Made by a program: the position numbers and the translations under genes
DNA from: Granulicella sibirica
Lineage (GTDB): Bacteria > Acidobacteriota > Terriglobia > Terriglobales > Acidobacteriaceae
Direction of reading: 5' to 3'
Assembly (NCBI RefSeq): GCF_004115155.1
Contig: NZ_RDSM01000002.1
Coordinates: 1,116,001 to 1,180,000 of the forward strand
Length of the DNA: 64,000 bases
Notes under the pieces: model-generated
Told to the model about the DNA's origin: nothing
Databases searched by the model: none
What the model saw: the letters and a program-made list of their open reading frames with translations, nothing else
Shown: in pieces, positions 47,314 through 55,606 of the stretch
Layout of the letters: each line of letters begins with the position of its first letter
Numbering within the stretch: the first letter of the stretch is position 1

Positions 47314-48030
47314 CTAGTGCTGCGCCTTGCTCATATCCGCATCCGCCAGCGGTTGCGTCTGCTGGAACTGGTCATACAGTTCCGCACGACCTTTGTAATA
47401 CTCCCCATGACTCGGATCGCTCGCAATGAGCGAGCTATACGTCGCAACCGCGTCGTACCAAAGTCTCTTGTCCACGTACACCTTGGCATCCGCGGCGGTC
47501 ATCCCCGGCTTTCCATGCAGCGCCGCGTCCACCGCTTCGCGCTCCGCACCACCCACGATCAGAATATTGGCCGAAGCGGGTCCACCAAACATATCGTTGG
47601 CTGGCGTCACCTGCCACACATAAGTCGCACCCGGCATCAATGCCGGGGCGTCCGCCGGATACATGAACGTCCCACCCATCACCTTCGTCTCGAACATCTG
47701 TCCCTGCCCGGCCGATAGCACCGACAGCCGAAACGTGTATTCTGCCGTCGCATCGTCCGCGCTCCACATGAACGTCGGCGTCAGCGTATACGCCTTGCCC
47801 ATCTTCGGCGCATAGAGCGTCAATCCGCCGATTCCACGCGAAGCCCCGCCAATCTGGTTCGGTGCCTTCCCCGACTTCGGTTCGATGTCAAAGCCATCCA
47901 GCTTCGCTCGAACCCGAACCGGTTTCTGAGCACCAGGCGCCTGCGCACAAGCGGTAAACGAAGAGGAGGATAGACCGAAACTAAGACAAAACGTCAGAAC
48001 ACAAACCGAAGGCACTTTCAGGATCGACAC
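47314..48030 (-). CDS. Secreted protein of unknown function next to a CHASE2 cyclase (DUF928-like layout)
   Basis: 238 residues from the GTG at 48030, placed after AAAGGA; a TTG at 48057 is possible. The signal peptide is VCVLTFCLSFGLSSSSFTAC with a Cys near the cleavage point, so it may be a lipoprotein. The middle part has LYAPKMGKAYTLTPTFMWSA, EYTFRLSVLSAGQGQMFETK and MPGATYVWQVTPAND, a fibronectin-like pattern. It resembles in layout the DUF928 proteins that accompany CHASE2 proteins in cyanobacteria, but I cannot confirm membership. A helical C-terminal part (about 70 residues, TPR-like) contains DKRLWYDAVATYSSLIASDP. It is 19 bases upstream of the MBL gene. Confidence 0.7.
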   Translation of the reverse strand: MSILKVPSVCVLTFCLSFGLSSSSFTACAQAPGAQKPVRVRAKLDGFDIEPKSGKAPNQIGGASRGIGGLTLYAPKMGKAYTLTPTFMWSADDATAEYTFRLSVLSAGQGQMFETKVMGGTFMYPADAPALMPGATYVWQVTPANDMFGGPASANILIVGGAEREAVDAALHGKPGMTAADAKVYVDKRLWYDAVATYSSLIASDPSHGEYYKGRAELYDQFQQTQPLADADMSKAQH

Positions 48031-48122
48031 GGAAATTCCTTTCACAACACAACTCAAAGCGGTTGTAAGGTTTACGTCATGCTAGCTCACGCGGATTAGT
48101 CTACGGCAAAAAAATCCCTTGT

Positions 48123-50039
48123 CTACAGTAACGACGCCTTGATGGTGAAAACCGGAATCGGCTGATGGAAACCTGCAACTTTCGCGTCACCAAGGCTCTC
48201 GAACCCGGTAAAATCCGCAGCCAGAATGTCATGCGTCGCTTGGCTCATCAGGATCTCGGTCTTGTACTGCTTGTTCAAACTCTCCAGCCGCGAAGCCAGG
48301 TTCACCGTCTCGCCAATCACCGAATACTCCTGCCGGTTCGCTGATCCGATACTCCCCGCCATCAACGATCCCGTGTGAATCCCCACCCCGATCCGCAACT
48401 GCGGCCTCTCCGGATACTTCGCATTCTCCTGGTTCAGCTCGTCGACTCGACGCAGCATCGCCTGTGCCGCATGCAGCCCGCGCCCCGCATCCTGCCTCAC
48501 TCCATGGCTCAGCGGCAGCCCGAAGATGATCATCAGGCCATCCCCGATGAACTTGTTCAAGAAGCCGCCGTGCAGCCGGATAACCTCATCCATCGCCGTC
48601 ATGTACTGGTTCAGCCACTTCAACACCTGCGCCGGAGGCTTGCCCGCGCTCAAAGCCGTAAAGCTTCGGATATCCGTAAACATGACCGTGGCAATCCGCT
48701 CCTCACCCGTCAGCGAAACCTCGTCCCTCCGATCCCAGATCGTCCCCGCCACCAGAGGATCGACGTAGCTCGAGAACAGAGTCATCAACTGCATCCTCTG
48801 TTGCCGCGCCTCCTGCGCCAACACCCGCTCCGAGAGGAACTGCACGAACAACGTAATCGGCAGCGTGATCACAAGCCCAAGCTCCTGCCCAAGGAACGGC
48901 ATCCAGAACCGCACCTTGTGAAACAACACAAGCGACACCAGGCAAGGAATCGTCACAATGACTGCGGTCGCCGTCACCGCCATCTTCGTCCGCAACCAGA
49001 GAATCATGAACGAAGAAATCCAACATATAACCGCCACGAGAGTCCACCGCAGCCACTGCGGACACGGCCTCACCACCGTCCCCTCCAGCAGACTCCGGAT
49101 CGCTGCCGCGTGGACCTGCGTCCCACCCATGCTCAACCGGCTCCCATCCGGCTGCGCGTACCGAAACAGCGGAGTGAAGTGCCGATCACGCGCCGCATCA
49201 CTCGACTGCCCCATCAGCACCAGCTTGTCTGTGAATGCGTTCGACGGAAACCCCGGCTCGAGCACCTTCCAGGCCGGCACCGTCGATACCGGCTCCCGCC
49301 CCCACGATCCCACCAGGATCTCTTTTTCATCGGGGTTCGAGTAATAAAGCGTCTTCCCCAGGAAGCTGAACCGCTCATGGTCCACCGACTTCACCGCCTC
49401 GCCCGTGTACTGCTCCGCCAGCTTCAGCGCAAAGCCCTCCGACGGAACCGCGCCACCGTAAAACATGTTGGCCTGTCGAACGAACCCATCCACGTCCCGT
49501 GGCAGGTCGATCGCGACATACCCCAGCGCACCCGGCTGCCCTTCCTTGCAGAACCCGCTCGCAGCCCGCGTATCCTCCGGCTGGCAGAACATCGGCAACG
49601 GATCCTCGGTCGGGATATCCTCAACCCCCTCCTGCCGCGCCAGCATGAACACACTCGCCCCCGTGAGCGCGTCCTGCATCGCCTTGTCTTCCGCCTCGGT
49701 CCGCGTCTCCGAAAGCAGAATATCCATGCCCGCCACCCGCGGCCTCTGCTTCCCGACCTCGGTCACCACCCGCGCGATATAGTCCCGAGGAATCGGATAC
49801 TTCTTCACCTTCGCAAACGTCTCGTCGTCGAAGTCCACAAGCACGATCTGCTGGCTCGGAGGCGTCAGACCCGCGTGCACGACCACGAAGTCGTACGTCC
49901 ACATATAAAAGTCTTCAAATGGAGTCGTCTTCGAAGCTCCATACACAAGCGCCCCAGCCGCAAGCGCGATCAGGGCCGACTGCCACACATATCGAAAGAT
50001 CAAACCGGATTGAGAACCTTCGAACCGTAGTACACGCAT
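48123..50039 (-). CDS. CHASE2-domain adenylate/guanylate cyclase
   Basis: 638 residues from the ATG at 50039; the open frame upstream is not coding-like. In order: one TM helix (SALIALAAGALVYGA), a large periplasmic CHASE2 sensor (about residues 35-330, with QIVLVDFDDETFAKVKKYPI and LVLMGQSSDAARDRHFTP), two or three TM helices (ALVAVICW-like segments, then FLGQELGLVITLPITLFVQF), and a class III cyclase domain (VMFTDIRSFTALSA, FIGDGLMIIFGLPL, RIGVGIHTGSLMAGSIGSAN, EYSVIGETVNLASRLE). The metal Asp in MFTDIRSF and the Asp in FIGDGLM are present, so it should be active. It makes a cyclic nucleotide in response to a periplasmic signal. Confidence 0.92.
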   Translation of the reverse strand: MRVLRFEGSQSGLIFRYVWQSALIALAAGALVYGASKTTPFEDFYMWTYDFVVVHAGLTPPSQQIVLVDFDDETFAKVKKYPIPRDYIARVVTEVGKQRPRVAGMDILLSETRTEAEDKAMQDALTGASVFMLARQEGVEDIPTEDPLPMFCQPEDTRAASGFCKEGQPGALGYVAIDLPRDVDGFVRQANMFYGGAVPSEGFALKLAEQYTGEAVKSVDHERFSFLGKTLYYSNPDEKEILVGSWGREPVSTVPAWKVLEPGFPSNAFTDKLVLMGQSSDAARDRHFTPLFRYAQPDGSRLSMGGTQVHAAAIRSLLEGTVVRPCPQWLRWTLVAVICWISSFMILWLRTKMAVTATAVIVTIPCLVSLVLFHKVRFWMPFLGQELGLVITLPITLFVQFLSERVLAQEARQQRMQLMTLFSSYVDPLVAGTIWDRRDEVSLTGEERIATVMFTDIRSFTALSAGKPPAQVLKWLNQYMTAMDEVIRLHGGFLNKFIGDGLMIIFGLPLSHGVRQDAGRGLHAAQAMLRRVDELNQENAKYPERPQLRIGVGIHTGSLMAGSIGSANRQEYSVIGETVNLASRLESLNKQYKTEILMSQATHDILAADFTGFESLGDAKVAGFHQPIPVFTIKASLL

Positions 50040-50186
50040 TGCTGGCCCAATGGTATAGCGAAAAGTCACCCGCTGGAGAGAAGTTGCGTTAAGCTTGGTG
50101 CGAGAGTCCAAACAGCCAAGCCAGACGTACCAGATACGAACTGTTCGCAACCGATGAGACGGACTCTGAAAGATCGAGGAGTGTCG

Positions 50187-51788
50187 ATGTTGAGGTGGCT
50201 CTTACCCCGTACTGCACGCACGCCGAACAGCCCTGCGAGCACCATCACCAGAGCCTCCGCCCGGCTTCTGTGCGGCACCATCCTCCTCCTCACTCTCGCC
50301 TCCTGTGGCAGCAGCGTGAACACCGCAGCAGTTCCTGTCACTACGCCAAACGACGACAGCAACATCCTCACCCAGTCCGACGTCATCAACATCGTGAGCG
50401 TCGCCGCGGCGTCAGTAAACACTCCCATGGTTATCGCCGTCAGCGATCGCCGGGGCGTCATCCTCGCTGTCTATAAGAAGGCCAGCGCACCAGTCACCAC
50501 GCTCGCCAACTTCAAGCTCGTCGCCCCATCCGACGAGGTCGCCGCAGCCCTCGCCCGCACCGCCGCCTTCTTCTCCAACGATCAGGCTCCCATCGGGAGC
50601 CGCACCGTCCGCTTCATCTCCGGCATCCACTTCCCCCCCGGCGTCATCAACACCGAGTCCGCCCCCCTCTACGGCATCGAAAACACCAACCGAGGCTGCG
50701 GATTCAACACCAACTACCTTCCCGGCCAGAGCTTCGCCTCCACCACGCTCCTGCACAGCACTGCCCCCGGCCTCGGCATCATCACCGGCAAAGGCGACAT
50801 CTACGATTCCGATCCAAACGCAGTGAACCCCGGCGGTGTCCCCATCTTTAAGAACAACCGGGTAGCCGGAGCGATCGGCGTCGTCGCCGACCCCAGCATC
50901 CCCAATTACAACGGCGTTGTCGAGTACGCCGCCGTCGCCGGCACCGTCCTCAACGGCTTCGCCCCCGTCGTGCCCTATCCCGGGGCCGTCGTCGTCAACG
51001 GCATCACCCTGCCCTTCGTCAATCAGACCACGATACCCACCGGCTACTCACTCGGTATCTCCGACGGCAGCTACACCCTCGGACCCTTCGCCGGCTCTGG
51101 CGCCGCACCCGAGGGCGACCTCATTCAGGAACACGCCAGCTCCCTCGGCGGACTCACCCTCGCCCAGGTCAACCAGATCGTCCAGAACGCCGTCGCCACC
51201 GGCAACACCACCCGCGCCGCCATCCGTCTCCCCGTCGGAGCCCGCGCCCGCTTCGTCATCGCCGTCGCCGACCTCGACGGCAGCCTCCTAGCCCTCTACC
51301 GCATGCCCGACGCCACCATCTTTTCCGTCGACGTCGCCGTCGCCAAATCCCGCAACGTCATCTACTTCAGCGGGACCCCCAACCCCGCCGACCTTCCCGG
51401 CGTCCCCACCGGAACCGCCGTCACCAATCGCACCCTCGACTTCGCCTCCCAACCCCTCTACCCCGAGGGCATCGACTTCACCAGCCCCGGCCCCTTCTTC
51501 ACCCCGCTCTTTCTCAAGGACCTCCACAATCCCTGCACCCAGGGCTCTCAGCCGAAAAACGCGAACCAGAACGGCATCGTCTTCTTCCCCGGAAGCGTAC
51601 CCCTCTACCTCAACGGCAAACTCGTCGGCGGTCTGGGTGTCTCCGGAGACGGCGTCGATCAGGACGACTACGCCACGGCAGGCGGAGCCGTCGGCTTCGA
51701 AGCTCCCACCGCCATCCGCGCCGACAACTACTTCGACCAGGGCGTCCGCCTCACCTACCAGAAGTTCCCACCGAACCCCACGGACTAA
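50187..51788 (+). CDS. Lipoprotein with two HbpS/GlcG-type heme-binding-like domains
   Basis: 533 residues from the ATG at 50187, which has GAGGAG five bases upstream; an ATG at 50154 lacks one. The N-terminus carries a lipoprotein signal (LLCGTILLLTLASC). The first GlcG/HbpS-like domain spans about residues 60-270 (LTQSDVINIVSVAAASVNTP, MVIAVSDRRGVILAVYKKAS). The second runs from about 320 (LTLAQVNQIVQNAVATGNTT, RFVIAVADLDGSLLALYRMP). Each has a long loop insertion. HbpS-type domains bind heme or act in extracellular redox sensing. A tandem arrangement in a lipoprotein is unusual. The gene is divergent from the CHASE2 cyclase and converges on the GNAT gene, with overlapping stops. Confidence 0.82.
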   Translation: MLRWLLPRTARTPNSPASTITRASARLLCGTILLLTLASCGSSVNTAAVPVTTPNDDSNILTQSDVINIVSVAAASVNTPMVIAVSDRRGVILAVYKKASAPVTTLANFKLVAPSDEVAAALARTAAFFSNDQAPIGSRTVRFISGIHFPPGVINTESAPLYGIENTNRGCGFNTNYLPGQSFASTTLLHSTAPGLGIITGKGDIYDSDPNAVNPGGVPIFKNNRVAGAIGVVADPSIPNYNGVVEYAAVAGTVLNGFAPVVPYPGAVVVNGITLPFVNQTTIPTGYSLGISDGSYTLGPFAGSGAAPEGDLIQEHASSLGGLTLAQVNQIVQNAVATGNTTRAAIRLPVGARARFVIAVADLDGSLLALYRMPDATIFSVDVAVAKSRNVIYFSGTPNPADLPGVPTGTAVTNRTLDFASQPLYPEGIDFTSPGPFFTPLFLKDLHNPCTQGSQPKNANQNGIVFFPGSVPLYLNGKLVGGLGVSGDGVDQDDYATAGGAVGFEAPTAIRADNYFDQGVRLTYQKFPPNPTD

Positions 51789-52234
51789 CCCACAACCACT
51801 CTCCGGTAAGCCAGCCCATCCATTCCCGCCCCATAAAACCCAGGAACCAGCCCCACCAGCTCGAACCCGCAACTCTCATAGAACCGAACAGCCTCAAGAT
51901 TCTCCGCGAACACATGGAGTTCCCAGATCTCCGCCCCGCCTTGCTCTTCGAGCCACCGCAGCATTCGCCGCGCGATCCCCAGCCGCCGCCGATCCGGATC
52001 CACATCGAGAGTAATGAGGTAAGCCGTCCCGCCTTCGACCTCGGCAATGGCAAATCCCACCATCGCCCCGTCTATCTCGGCGACCACCGAAACCGAAAAG
52101 TCACCCTCGGCAAAGTCCCGCATCGAATGCAGACTGAAGCGGAACCGCCGGTCGAAGCACCTCTGGTCCATCAGGAACATCGGGAGCTCATCTCCCTCCT
52201 GATACGCCCGAAGCGTCACCCCATCAGACCGCAA
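51785..52234 (-). CDS. GNAT-family N-acetyltransferase (RimI-like)
   Basis: 149 residues if a TTG at 52234 is used, 144 from a GTG at 52219; neither has a clear ribosome site, and either places the start at or just after the mqnE stop, so translational coupling is likely. The GNAT core is clear: AEIDGAMVGFAIAEVEGGTA, the acetyl-CoA loop LDVDPDRRRLGIARRMLRWL, then ELHVFAENLEAVRFYESCGF. It acetylates an unknown amine, possibly a ribosomal protein N-terminus. Its stop codon is interleaved with that of the convergent lipoprotein gene (CTAA at 51785-51788). Confidence 0.82.
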   Translation of the reverse strand: MRSDGVTLRAYQEGDELPMFLMDQRCFDRRFRFSLHSMRDFAEGDFSVSVVAEIDGAMVGFAIAEVEGGTAYLITLDVDPDRRRLGIARRMLRWLEEQGGAEIWELHVFAENLEAVRFYESCGFELVGLVPGFYGAGMDGLAYRRVVVG

Positions 52235-53375
52235 CCGTGAACGAGTCCTCGCTCCGCGTTACCGCCCGATACATCGTGTCCCGCTCCACCGGAACGCGCC
52301 CCGCCTCGGTAATCAGCCGGACCAGGTCCGCCCGCCTCATCCCCTGCGGAGTCGTGGCACCCGCATCGTGGTAGATCTTCTCTTCAACGACAGTGCCGTC
52401 GATATCGTCGGCACCGAAGCGGAGCGAGATCTGCGCCATCTTCGGCGTCACCATCTGCCAGTAGCTCTTGATGTGGCTGAAGTTATCCAGCATCAGCCGG
52501 CCAACCGCAATCTGTCGCATATCCAGCATGCCCGTCGACTTCGGAATATGCGCAAGCGCCGTATGATCCGGATGAAACGACAGCGGGATGAACGTCTGAA
52601 ACCCGCCCGTCTCATCCTGAACCTCGCGCAGCTTCACCAGGTGGTCAACGCGATCCTCATCGTTCTCGACGTGCCCGTAAAGCATCGTCGCATTCGAACG
52701 AAAACCCATCTTGTGCGCCAGCCGAGCCGTCTCGAGCCACTCGCTTCCGTCAATCTTGTGGTCGCAGATGATGTGCCGAACGCGATCCGCGAAGATCTCC
52801 GCTCCGCCACCCGGCATCGAGTCCACCCCGGCAACCTTCATCCGCTCCAGCGCTTCGGGAATCGTCATCTTTCCCCGCTTCGCAAGGAACGCGACCTCGA
52901 CCATCGTGAACGCCTTGATGTGAACCTTGGGAAACCGCTCCTTCAGCCCGCTCACGAGATCCATGAAGTATTCGAACGGTAGATCCGGATGAAGTCCGCC
53001 CACGATATGGAATTCGGTCACAGCCTCCGAGTACCCCGAAGCTGCGGTCTCGTAGGCCTCTTCGAGCGCCATCGTATACGTCCCGGCCTCACCCTTCTTT
53101 CGCCCGAACGCACACAACCGGCACGAAGCCACACACACATTCGTCGGATTGATATGCCGATTGACGTTGAAGTACGCCAGATCCCCATGCAGCCGTTCCC
53201 GGACAAGGTTCGCCAGCCAGCCGACCGCCAGAATGTCTCCGCTCCGGTACAGCGCCACCCCATCATCGAAGCTCAGCCGCTCGCCCGCCTGCACCTTCTC
53301 AGCAATCGGAAGGAGTGCACTGTCATCAGTCTGGAAAGAATGCCGGGGGCGCGAGGAAGCGGACGTATAGCTCAT
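52224..53375 (-). CDS. mqnE: Aminofutalosine synthase (radical SAM), menaquinone biosynthesis
   Basis: 383 residues. The radical SAM cluster motif is Cx3Cx2C at C81, C85 and C88 (NVCVASCRLCAF). VTEFHIVGGLHPDLPFEYFM, VDSMPGGGAEIFADRVRHII and TFIPLSFHPDHT are characteristic of the MqnE/MqnC group. The HxxGGLHP form and the SMPGGGAEIF loop favour MqnE. It joins the 3-enolpyruvyl ether of benzoate to S-adenosylmethionine in the futalosine pathway to menaquinone. No other mqn gene is adjacent. Menaquinone is the expected acceptor for the Etf:quinone oxidoreductase encoded nearby. Confidence 0.92.
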   Translation of the reverse strand: MSYTSASSRPRHSFQTDDSALLPIAEKVQAGERLSFDDGVALYRSGDILAVGWLANLVRERLHGDLAYFNVNRHINPTNVCVASCRLCAFGRKKGEAGTYTMALEEAYETAASGYSEAVTEFHIVGGLHPDLPFEYFMDLVSGLKERFPKVHIKAFTMVEVAFLAKRGKMTIPEALERMKVAGVDSMPGGGAEIFADRVRHIICDHKIDGSEWLETARLAHKMGFRSNATMLYGHVENDEDRVDHLVKLREVQDETGGFQTFIPLSFHPDHTALAHIPKSTGMLDMRQIAVGRLMLDNFSHIKSYWQMVTPKMAQISLRFGADDIDGTVVEEKIYHDAGATTPQGMRRADLVRLITEAGRVPVERDTMYRAVTRSEDSFTVAV

Positions 53376-53415
53376 ATACCCTAAATTCTAGTCCTCTTCC
53401 TCACCCCAGCCAACA

Positions 53416-55428
53416 TCAACGCGCCGCTGACTCAACCATCCGTGGCTGAATCACCACCCCGTCATAAAGCGTAGCTCCTAGCAGATGATCCCCGACGGGG
53501 CGCACGAACCGCAGCGTCCATCCCGTATCCCAGAAGCTCACCTTCCGGTCAGACACCTTGACGGCGAACGCAATCGTCGCCTCGCCATTAGCTGTCACCA
53601 GCACCTGATCCGCCTGCCTGTCGTAGTACAGGCTATCAACGTCGCGGACGTAAAGGTTCCTCAGCGTCTGCCAGCTCGATCCCTTGTCGCTCGAGAGATA
53701 AACTCCCTCTCGGCCGCCAACCCAGATCTCACCCCGCCCATCGACCGCAAGCGCACTCACCTGCGTGACGGCCGACGGAGTTGTCACCTGCGTCCATGTC
53801 TCCCCGCCATCAGTCGACAACATGATCCGCGCGAGCCCTGCAGCCACGATTGTCTGCTTCTCCGCCGCAACGAACCGCAACTCATCCTTACCCAGCGCCG
53901 GAACCGTCATCCATGTCCGCCCCGAGTCCACGCTCAGGAGCATTCCCGAGGATGTCCCGGCAAACATCTTGTCCCCAACCGTTGCAATGCCGTAGACACG
54001 CCCATCCAGCTCATCCGGAGAGTATGTCGGCTTCGCGATAACTTTCCGAACAGTAGGCTTCGCGGGAGTAGCACCCTTGCGCACACCCTTCTTCGCAACC
54101 ACCTTCACCGGAACTTCCACTTCAATCGGCGTCTCCTTCACCGAAGCCTTCGTCCAGGCTCCAGCCTGGTAGAACAGCCCATGCCCCGTGCCCGCGACGA
54201 TCGTGCCATCTGCCGCCTGCCCAAGGCCGAACACATCTCGTCCACCCAGCCCATCGCTCCGCTGCGCCCAGGAAAGCCCGCCATCCTGGCTCATGAAAAC
54301 CCCACCCCACTCCTTGTCGTTCACGACGCCCGCGTAGAGAACCCCGGACTTTTGCCCATCTTCCTGGAATGCAGTAATCTGCCGGGCGGAGAAGCCGGTA
54401 TTCGATGCCGCAAAGCTGTTCCCGCCATCCTCGCTGATCAGAACCCCGCCCCGGTCCGTCGCAAGCATCACGTGCTTCGTGTCCGTCGGATCAACGAACA
54501 CATCATTGATGATGACCTCAGGCCCGGTTGTCCGGATCCATGTCTTGCCCGAATCCATCGTCCGAAACAACCCCTCCGTCGTCCCAGCGAACACCGTGTC
54601 AAGATGCCCCGGGTCCTGCATCAACACACGCGTCCTCCGCGCCGTCGAAGGAATTCCCTGAACCTTGTGGAACATCTCTCCACCGTTATCGCTCTTGTAG
54701 ATTCCCGAGCAAGCGCTGGCAAACATCGTCTTCGGCGTCTTTGGATCGACGATGATCGAGAATACATCCGAGTCCTCGATAATCCCCTGCTTCATGTTCG
54801 TCCAATTCGCCCCACCGTCGAGTGACCTCCAGGGCAGATGCCACGTCCCGATATAGATCACGTCCGGGTTCACCGGATCGATCGCGACCGACTCCACCTC
54901 GTGGATCTCCCTGTTCTCCGGAGGGCTGATCAGGTCCCAGTGCTGCCCGGAATCCTTCGTCCGAAAAACGCCTTTCAACGTCCCAGCGATCACCAGCTTC
55001 GGGTTCGAAGGCGCAGCTGTCAGCGAACGAATCGACTGCCCTTTCATCTGCTCCTGCTCGGCCCAATGAGCTCCACCATCCTGGCTCTGAAACAGTCCCC
55101 CGCCATCCTGTCCAAGCACCCACGCGCCCACCATCACATGCTTCGGATTCGAGGCATCCACAACGATGTTGTCGAGAACGAGATCATCACGCATCCCTAC
55201 CCGAGCCAGCCGCCTCCATCTCTTACCCGAGTCGAACGACTCATACACCCAGCCATTCACTGCACCGAGATAGAGATGAGCATGGTTGCTCGGATCCATC
55301 GCAAATGCACGCGCATCGCCTCCATCCGGACCATAAGGAAGCCAATTCACAGCCATCGCCGGAATCGTGAAAAGGAGAGAAAGAAGGCAGGAAAGGCTAA
55401 CGGAGCGACGCAGAGAAAAAGTTGACAT
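53416..55428 (-). CDS. Secreted Asp-box (BNR/sortilin-like) beta-propeller protein
   Basis: 670 residues from the ATG at 55428; an ATG ten codons upstream adds residues before the signal peptide (LSCLLSLLFTIPAMAV). About eleven Asp-box motifs SxDxGxxW are spread along the chain (SFDSGKRW, SQDGGAHW, TKDSGQHW, SLDGGANW, TMDSGKTW, SQDGGLSW, SVDSGRTW, STDGGETW and others). Between the eighth and ninth lies a Lys/Val/Pro-rich linker of about 60 residues (VPVKVVAKKGVRKGATPAKP), separating two propellers. Such proteins, often named Ycf48-like, bind partners or glycans; no sialidase active-site residues are apparent. It is 40 bases upstream of mqnE, with no evident link. Confidence 0.82.
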   Translation of the reverse strand: MSTFSLRRSVSLSCLLSLLFTIPAMAVNWLPYGPDGGDARAFAMDPSNHAHLYLGAVNGWVYESFDSGKRWRRLARVGMRDDLVLDNIVVDASNPKHVMVGAWVLGQDGGGLFQSQDGGAHWAEQEQMKGQSIRSLTAAPSNPKLVIAGTLKGVFRTKDSGQHWDLISPPENREIHEVESVAIDPVNPDVIYIGTWHLPWRSLDGGANWTNMKQGIIEDSDVFSIIVDPKTPKTMFASACSGIYKSDNGGEMFHKVQGIPSTARRTRVLMQDPGHLDTVFAGTTEGLFRTMDSGKTWIRTTGPEVIINDVFVDPTDTKHVMLATDRGGVLISEDGGNSFAASNTGFSARQITAFQEDGQKSGVLYAGVVNDKEWGGVFMSQDGGLSWAQRSDGLGGRDVFGLGQAADGTIVAGTGHGLFYQAGAWTKASVKETPIEVEVPVKVVAKKGVRKGATPAKPTVRKVIAKPTYSPDELDGRVYGIATVGDKMFAGTSSGMLLSVDSGRTWMTVPALGKDELRFVAAEKQTIVAAGLARIMLSTDGGETWTQVTTPSAVTQVSALAVDGRGEIWVGGREGVYLSSDKGSSWQTLRNLYVRDVDSLYYDRQADQVLVTANGEATIAFAVKVSDRKVSFWDTGWTLRFVRPVGDHLLGATLYDGVVIQPRMVESAAR

Positions 55429-55555
55429 TGTTTCCAGTCTGACACCAGGACTCATCATCGTTACTCACACGTCACTACTTGGTAACGCAGAGTGTTCAGG
55501 GTTTCACTGGCTTGGCGATGAAGCCGTTTCGTATTGCGTGTGGCAGTCAGCACAA

Positions 55556-55584
55556 AGGCTGACTGGAAACATCCCAGTCAGCCT
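55556..55584 (-). terminator. Terminator of the OmpA-like gene
   Basis: An 11-bp perfect stem, AGGCTGACTGG (55556-55566) with its complement at 55574-55584, has a 7-base loop. It lies 22 bases after the stop. On the minus strand TTTGTG follows. Confidence 0.8.
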
Positions 55585-55606
55585 CTGTACCGTTACAGGG
55601 TGCGTA

